From contig BSBK01000970.1 of assembly GCA_027943335.1 (NCBI GenBank), positions 1,649,001 through 1,713,000 on the forward strand: 64,000 nucleotides of DNA. The letters are read 5' to 3'. The position numbers were made by a program, and so were the translations under genes. Below, piece by piece: positions 59,590 to 64,000 of the stretch (position 1 is the first letter of the stretch; each line of letters opens with the position of its first letter). The DNA comes from Chamaecyparis obtusa (Eukaryota > Streptophyta > Pinopsida > Cupressales > Cupressaceae). The notes below the pieces were generated by a model. It searched no databases, was not told the origin of the DNA, and saw nothing but the letters and a program-made list of their open reading frames with translations.

Positions 59590-61510
59590 TTGGGATTTTT
59601 ATTTTGGGGTTAGTTGTATTGTATCTTCCATAAATTAGGGTTTGCGAGTTGTATTGTATGGGGTATTGTAACAGGTGTTATTTACAAGTCTTAACATTAT
59701 TGAAACCTCTCCACAATTAAGTATTTATTATACTCTTGTAAGAGATTTCTCTACAAGTGTATTTTTACTTGTTTTGTTGCTTTTAATAATACGTTGAGCT
59801 ACATTGAAGAGGGATTTTTTATAGAAAGGTTTTCCCGTGTAAATCACTATGCAACGGATTACATTTTTATGTTTGTGTATATGTGTTTAAGCATATTGTA
59901 TAAATATTTAGATCAATTTTGAAGTTTACATACATCACTTCCCTCAAGGTTTTGTGTAGAAAGTTGATTCTGATACATTTGCTTCCCTACAAGTGGTATA
60001 AGAGCTTGATCACATTTGGTTTAGTAGTTGAATTTTTTGGACTAATTTAAATTTGGTTGACAACTTGTACAAAAGAGAAACTTGTGATCTTTTTAAAGGA
60101 AATAATGATGTCAATCACATTAGGGAAAGTTGAGGTAGAGAAAGTTTGTAGCATAAATTTTGAGTTGTAAAAGATGAAGATGGAAGATTTACTGGTAGAC
60201 AAAGGTTTATGGGATGTAATAGATTTATACACCTTTTGATGCAACTACAACTACATAGTATGTTATAATGGACTAAAAAGTTAAAATTCTTATGAGATTA
60301 TGCCTAGAAGATTCTATTGTTATAAATATCCATGAGGAGCCCACTTCTAAGAAATTGTGGCAAATTTTTGGGTCAAATTTATCAAGCAAAGCCCCTAATT
60401 AATAAGATTTTCTATGAAAGAAGCTCAATCCTTTCATAATCAAGGAAGGTGCACAAATTGAAAACCATTTGAATGCATTTAACATGTTGAGGGCACATTT
60501 GAACGTAGTGGGTGTTTAAATGGATAAAGAAGATAAATGTCAAACTTTGTTTTGTTTTGTTGCTCGATTCATGAGACCACCTAGTAGGAAATGATGAGGC
60601 CAATGGGATTAATTATGTGACTTAGAAGGTTATGATATTAGTGACACCTTACTTTCAAAGGAAATGATAAGTTCAACTTCCATTGATGTGAATGAGGCCC
60701 TACATGCTTATGGCATAATGAAGTAAAAAGGTGAAAATGATAGGAAACAATCTTAATAAAATTATAGATCTAAACCAAAAGGTGGATCTAAGTCTCCTTA
60801 AAAATCCATTGAAGTGAGATGTTAGATTTGTAAGAAACCTAACCACTTCTAAAATTATTATAAATAATAAAAGACAAAGACAAAGAATACGCATGATGCT
60901 AATTCTAAATCTGAAAAGGAATATGATGATGTGGCTTTGGTAACACATACAAGTGAAAATGCAAAGTTACTAGACTCAAGTTTTGGATTTTCATTTAGCG
61001 GTTACTTGTATTGTATCCTTTATAAATTGGTGCTTGAGACTTGTAGTATATGCTATTATCATAGTTGTAATCTACAAGCTAGAATGTTTCTAAAACACTC
61101 CAACGTTGTTAATTTTACTATTCTAAAAGTTTTCTCTACAAGTGTATTTTGACTTTTTTGTTGCTGAATAATATGTTGGCCACATTGAATTGTGATTTTC
61201 TAATCAGAATTTGTTTGCATATAAAACACTATGTAATAGTTTACATTGTTTATGTTTTTGTAGATAAGTTAATTTTGTTACATTTTCTTTCTTACTAGTG
61301 GTGTCAAAGCTTAATCACCTTTGGTTCTAGTTGTTGGGGTTTTTGACTAATCACTATTTGGGTATGAGTTTATGCAAAAGACAACTTTGTGATCTTCATG
61401 CAAGAAATAATGATCGCAAGCACATCAAGGAGACTTGAGGTAAATAAACTTTTTGGTATATATTTTAAATTGTAGAAGATGAAGACGAATGATTTATTAT
61501 TAGATAGAGA
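59590..61510 (+). mobile_element. Ty1-copia relic arranged LTR-gag-LTR-gag
   Basis: Two LTR-like segments share blocks in order: 59590-59990 and 60985-61298 ('agttgtattgtatc...ataaatt', 'ttctctacaagtgtattttt', 'cttgttttgttgctttt', 'aaatcactatgcaa'). Each is followed by a Copia-type PBS (TGGTATAAGAGC at 59994, TGGTGTCAAAGC at 61299) and then by a gag start with matching sequence ('acttgtgatctttt...aataatgatgtcaatcacat' and 'actttgtgatcttcatg...aataatgatcgcaagcacat'). No integrase or RT is present. A tandem product of recombination between elements, with deletions, explains it best. Confidence 0.75.
60106..60975 (+). pseudogene. Copia gag relic with CCHC knuckle
   Basis: The frame begins after the PBS and reads SITLGKVEVEKVCSINFE, then MKMEDLLVDKGLWDVID, as in UBN2-type Copia gag. 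About 60300-60500 keeps EEPTSKKLWQIFGSNL and EGAQIENHLNAFNML. A zinc-knuckle remnant (C-x-IC-KKPNHF, with a stop in place of one residue) lies near 60823-60860. It ends with YDDVALVTHTSENAKLLDS, which normally precedes the protease active site, but there the sequence jumps into the second LTR. Stops and frameshifts throughout. Confidence 0.75.
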
Positions 61511-61877
61511 GGGGTATAGTAGATAAAAATAAATTTAAAAAAAAAAAATAGACCTTTCAATGTGTTAGCTAAAAAAGTGGGGGATCATAGATTGAAGTTT
61601 TGTGCGCCAAATATTCTCTATGAGCTATATTTATACCCAAGACTCAGTGGTAGAAGAGGGATTGAAGATTAATATAAAATGTAGACTTAGGCAAGGTGTT
61701 GAAGTAACTTAAGAACATAATTTAAAGAATATTAACAATATATTGTGTATGCATAAATCAACTTCCATATATTCATATATGCAACATCTATTACATTTCC
61801 ATCATTCCATTATATATATGTTGTCTTTATATAATTCTCCTTACTTATACATTAGTATCTTTATCTTCGATCTATTT

Positions 61878-61879
<2 letters not shown>

Positions 61880-61954
<75 letters not shown>

Positions 61955-62073
61955 CTTGTCTAGAGGGGCCTCTTCTTAATCAAGGGTTCCACAATCCTCT
62001 TGTGGTGGTTTGCAATAGGGGCCTCTTCTTAATCAAGGGTTCACAATCCTCTTGTGGTGGTTTGCAATAAGAT

Positions 62074-62120
<47 letters not shown>

Positions 62121-62185
62121 CTTGTCTAGAGGGGCATCTTCTTAATCAAGGGTTCCACAATCCTCTTGTGGTGGTTTGCAATAAG

Positions 62186-62278
<93 letters not shown>

Positions 62279-62420
62279 GCCTCTTCTTAATCAAGGGTTC
62301 CACAGTCATCTTGTGGTGGTTTTGCAATAAGATCATATATATATATATATATATATATATGGGATCTCTTCTTAATCAAGGGTTCCACAATCCTCTCGTG
62401 GTGGTTTGCAGTAAGATCTT
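61880..62420. repeat. Compound minisatellite: about 60-bp unit separated by (AT)n
   Basis: A core beginning CCTCTTCTTAATCAAGGGTT and continuing through 'ccacaatcctcttgtggtggtttgcaataagatca' occurs five times, at about 61969, 62022, 62134, 62279 and 62365. Pure AT runs lie at 61880-61953, 62077-62118, 62189-62275 and 62335-62360; the first two cores adjoin without an AT run. Some cores carry the extra leader ACTTGTCTAGAGGGG. The cores are nearly identical, so the array is young. The AT tracts probably expanded independently. Confidence 0.95.
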
Positions 62421-62429
62421 TTTCTATGT

Positions 62430-63130
62430 TTTATACATTGGTATTTTCCCTACTAACATCGTCCCTTTTTAAAAACTATTTTGTCCTCAAGACATCTTTA
62501 TGCTAACTATTTGGAATTATGACTTTGTATATCTCCTTTAAATGGGAAAAGAATGCTATCATATTGGGCTTTGGCTTATTGGAGAAGCTAATTTTGCACA
62601 CTGATCAACATAGAAATTGTTGATGCAAACTTTCTTATTTGCCCTTGTTATTGGTCATGTGTGCATCGCTATGTTGCATTGAGATAGGAGGGTGGATATA
62701 AAGAGACTCGATTACAATTTAGATTTTATATATTTATGGTATGAAGTTTTATCTATGTTGGTATACCTTGGTTTAAGATATAGACAGCTTGGATGAACTA
62801 CAATTTGCAATGGTTGCTATTCCAAGTGGTATGGGTAAGGCAGTTACAAAAAAGATTTGTTATCATTTAAATTCAATGGTTATGTTCATGTAAATATTGG
62901 TGCAAGTTTCAGTGATAGTTCATATGTTTCACCTTGGTATGTGCCTCTTTCTGCCATATGTGGCAGTTTGGAGGATGTGAGGAATTTTTTTCTTGATGGT
63001 GCTTATCATAGTTTTTTTTCTAGAGTCTTATTAGATAATAAAAATTGATGAAGATTTAGATGGTACACGGATGGCTAAGGGATGTTTTTCCCTTGTTTGT
63101 GATTCCAATGAGTGTATTTATAATGTATGA
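62430..63130. other. Probable interior end of an LTR element; no domain recognised
   Basis: Frames are short. A 63-codon frame (62857-63048, SFSDSSYVSPWYVPLSAICG) has no known domain. The position before the polypurine tract at 63135 suggests the 3' end of an element interior. Confidence 0.35.
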
Positions 63131-63134
63131 TATC

Positions 63135-64000
63135 AAGTGGGAGAATGTTAGGATTAAGGTATCGTCCACTTAGTAAATCTAATAACATGGTTCTAGCATC
63201 CTTGGAAAGTGTTCTAAAACACTTCAATTGTAGTGGGAAAATATTTTGAAATATTTATTCTCACCATTCAATATTGTTGTGGGTTGAGAACACAATTATT
63301 TATTATTGTGTTCACCATGTGTGGATACCTAGGAGGAGGGAAAGTATTGGAGCCAAAATTGGTGTCCTTTCAGCTTTTGTTGAGGTAATCCAAGGGTTGT
63401 GGTCATTTGGAATGAAGAGAGTTATTTGTACACATTTATTGGTGCTTCTAGAGCTCTTGTCATTACATAAATTTAGCTCTTTGGATGGACAATGAAAGCG
63501 GAATAGTTGAATGTAGAGCTACTTTGTAGAAACAAGGATAGGTGGGAGACATAAGGAGGTTATTCACAAGTACACAAGTGCTTTTATGATGGAGTCAAAG
63601 AGGAAAATGGAAGTAAATTTATTTTAATCATATTTATTTTTGATAATGCATACTAAGCCTCTCTTCTTGGTGGAGTGATTTTCACCCACAAAATTTTATC
63701 CACATAAATCATGTGTTATGTGGTGTTCTTATTTCATTGAGTTATGCCTAATCATTGTTATATTATGGTGATGATATTCTTTATTCTTTGATGTTAAAGT
63801 TCACATAAGAGGGGATTTTTTTATTATATAAGCAAGGGAAGGACCATGGTCCCATATATAAAACAACAAAGCTAGGCTATTCCAACCAAAAAAGATTTAA
63901 CATTATAAGCCCAAGAACAACCATCAAAACTACTAGCAAATATCCATTGTAGCTATCAAAACAAAATAGTCCATACTTAAGCATTGTGTGATGGTTAAGT
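63135..64000 (+). repeat. Copia polypurine tract and start of an LTR, runs off the window
   Basis: TCAAGTGGGAGAA followed by TGTTAGGATTAAGG is the standard junction of a Ty1-copia polypurine tract with its 3' LTR ('AAGTGGGAGA(A/T)TGTTAG'). The LTR would start at TG 63146. Its end was not identified: no second copy exists in this window and no later CA plus duplication could be fixed, so the extent to 64000 is only an upper bound. Confidence 0.65.

Noticed and set aside
61743..62290. Frames of 78 codons rich in Tyr-Ile
   Set aside because: They lie over (AT)n runs of the compound minisatellite.

Overview
The window looks like intergenic DNA from a large-genome seed plant, most likely a gymnosperm such as a conifer. 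This is inferred from very low gene density, old and heavily decayed LTR retrotransposons nested in one another, AT-rich spacers and long (AT)n tracts. The species cannot be fixed from the sequence alone. Only one complete, apparently functional protein gene is visible: a phytosulfokine (PSK) peptide-hormone precursor at 54590-55214 on the + strand. It has a TATA box, a signal peptide, intron signals and the canonical D-YIYTQ pentapeptide near the C-terminus.

Layout. Positions 1-11600 hold decayed repeats: a minus-strand coding-like relic near 1700-2600, a dispersed family of about 120 bp seen four times between 4850 and 8200, and a second minus-strand relic at 9600-11060. Positions 11605-41906 are one giant nested structure. 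Its host is an LTR retrotransposon with LTRs of about 5.36 kb, a primer-binding site (PBS) at 24242, a 3.1-kb interior without recognisable gag-pol, and a polypurine tract just before 27349. These proportions resemble the non-autonomous LARD class. A 7.26-kb LINE (16027-23286, minus strand, 10-bp target duplication) sits inside the 5' LTR. A 10.0-kb CACTA transposon (29101-39117, TTG target duplication) sits inside the 3' LTR. With both inserts removed, the shared LTR part is 4536 bp in one copy and 4538 bp in the other, which strongly supports the model. The CACTA carries a captured 120-codon exon of the nucleolar GTP-binding protein NOG1, large foldback structures, and internal direct and tandem duplications; no transposase was recognised.

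The 3' LTR is cut off at 41906 and abuts a minus-strand Copia fragment (gag, leader, PBS and LTR, about 41907-43859). Further right lie a 0.67-kb tandem duplication (45330-46671), a minus-strand Gypsy gag relic with PBS (47450-48860), a decayed plus-strand coding-like region (50300-52570), and an (AT)n(TG)n tract (53396-53518). The PSK gene follows. After it come short tandem duplications (56160-56860), two 5S-rRNA-like segments behind a TATA motif (57430-57820), a tandem Copia LTR-gag-LTR-gag relic (59590-61510), a compound minisatellite with (AT)n spacers (61880-62420), and a polypurine tract plus LTR start at 63135-63146 that runs off the window.

Apart from the PSK gene nothing here looks like a set of cooperating genes; the content records successive transposon insertions around one short secreted-peptide gene.
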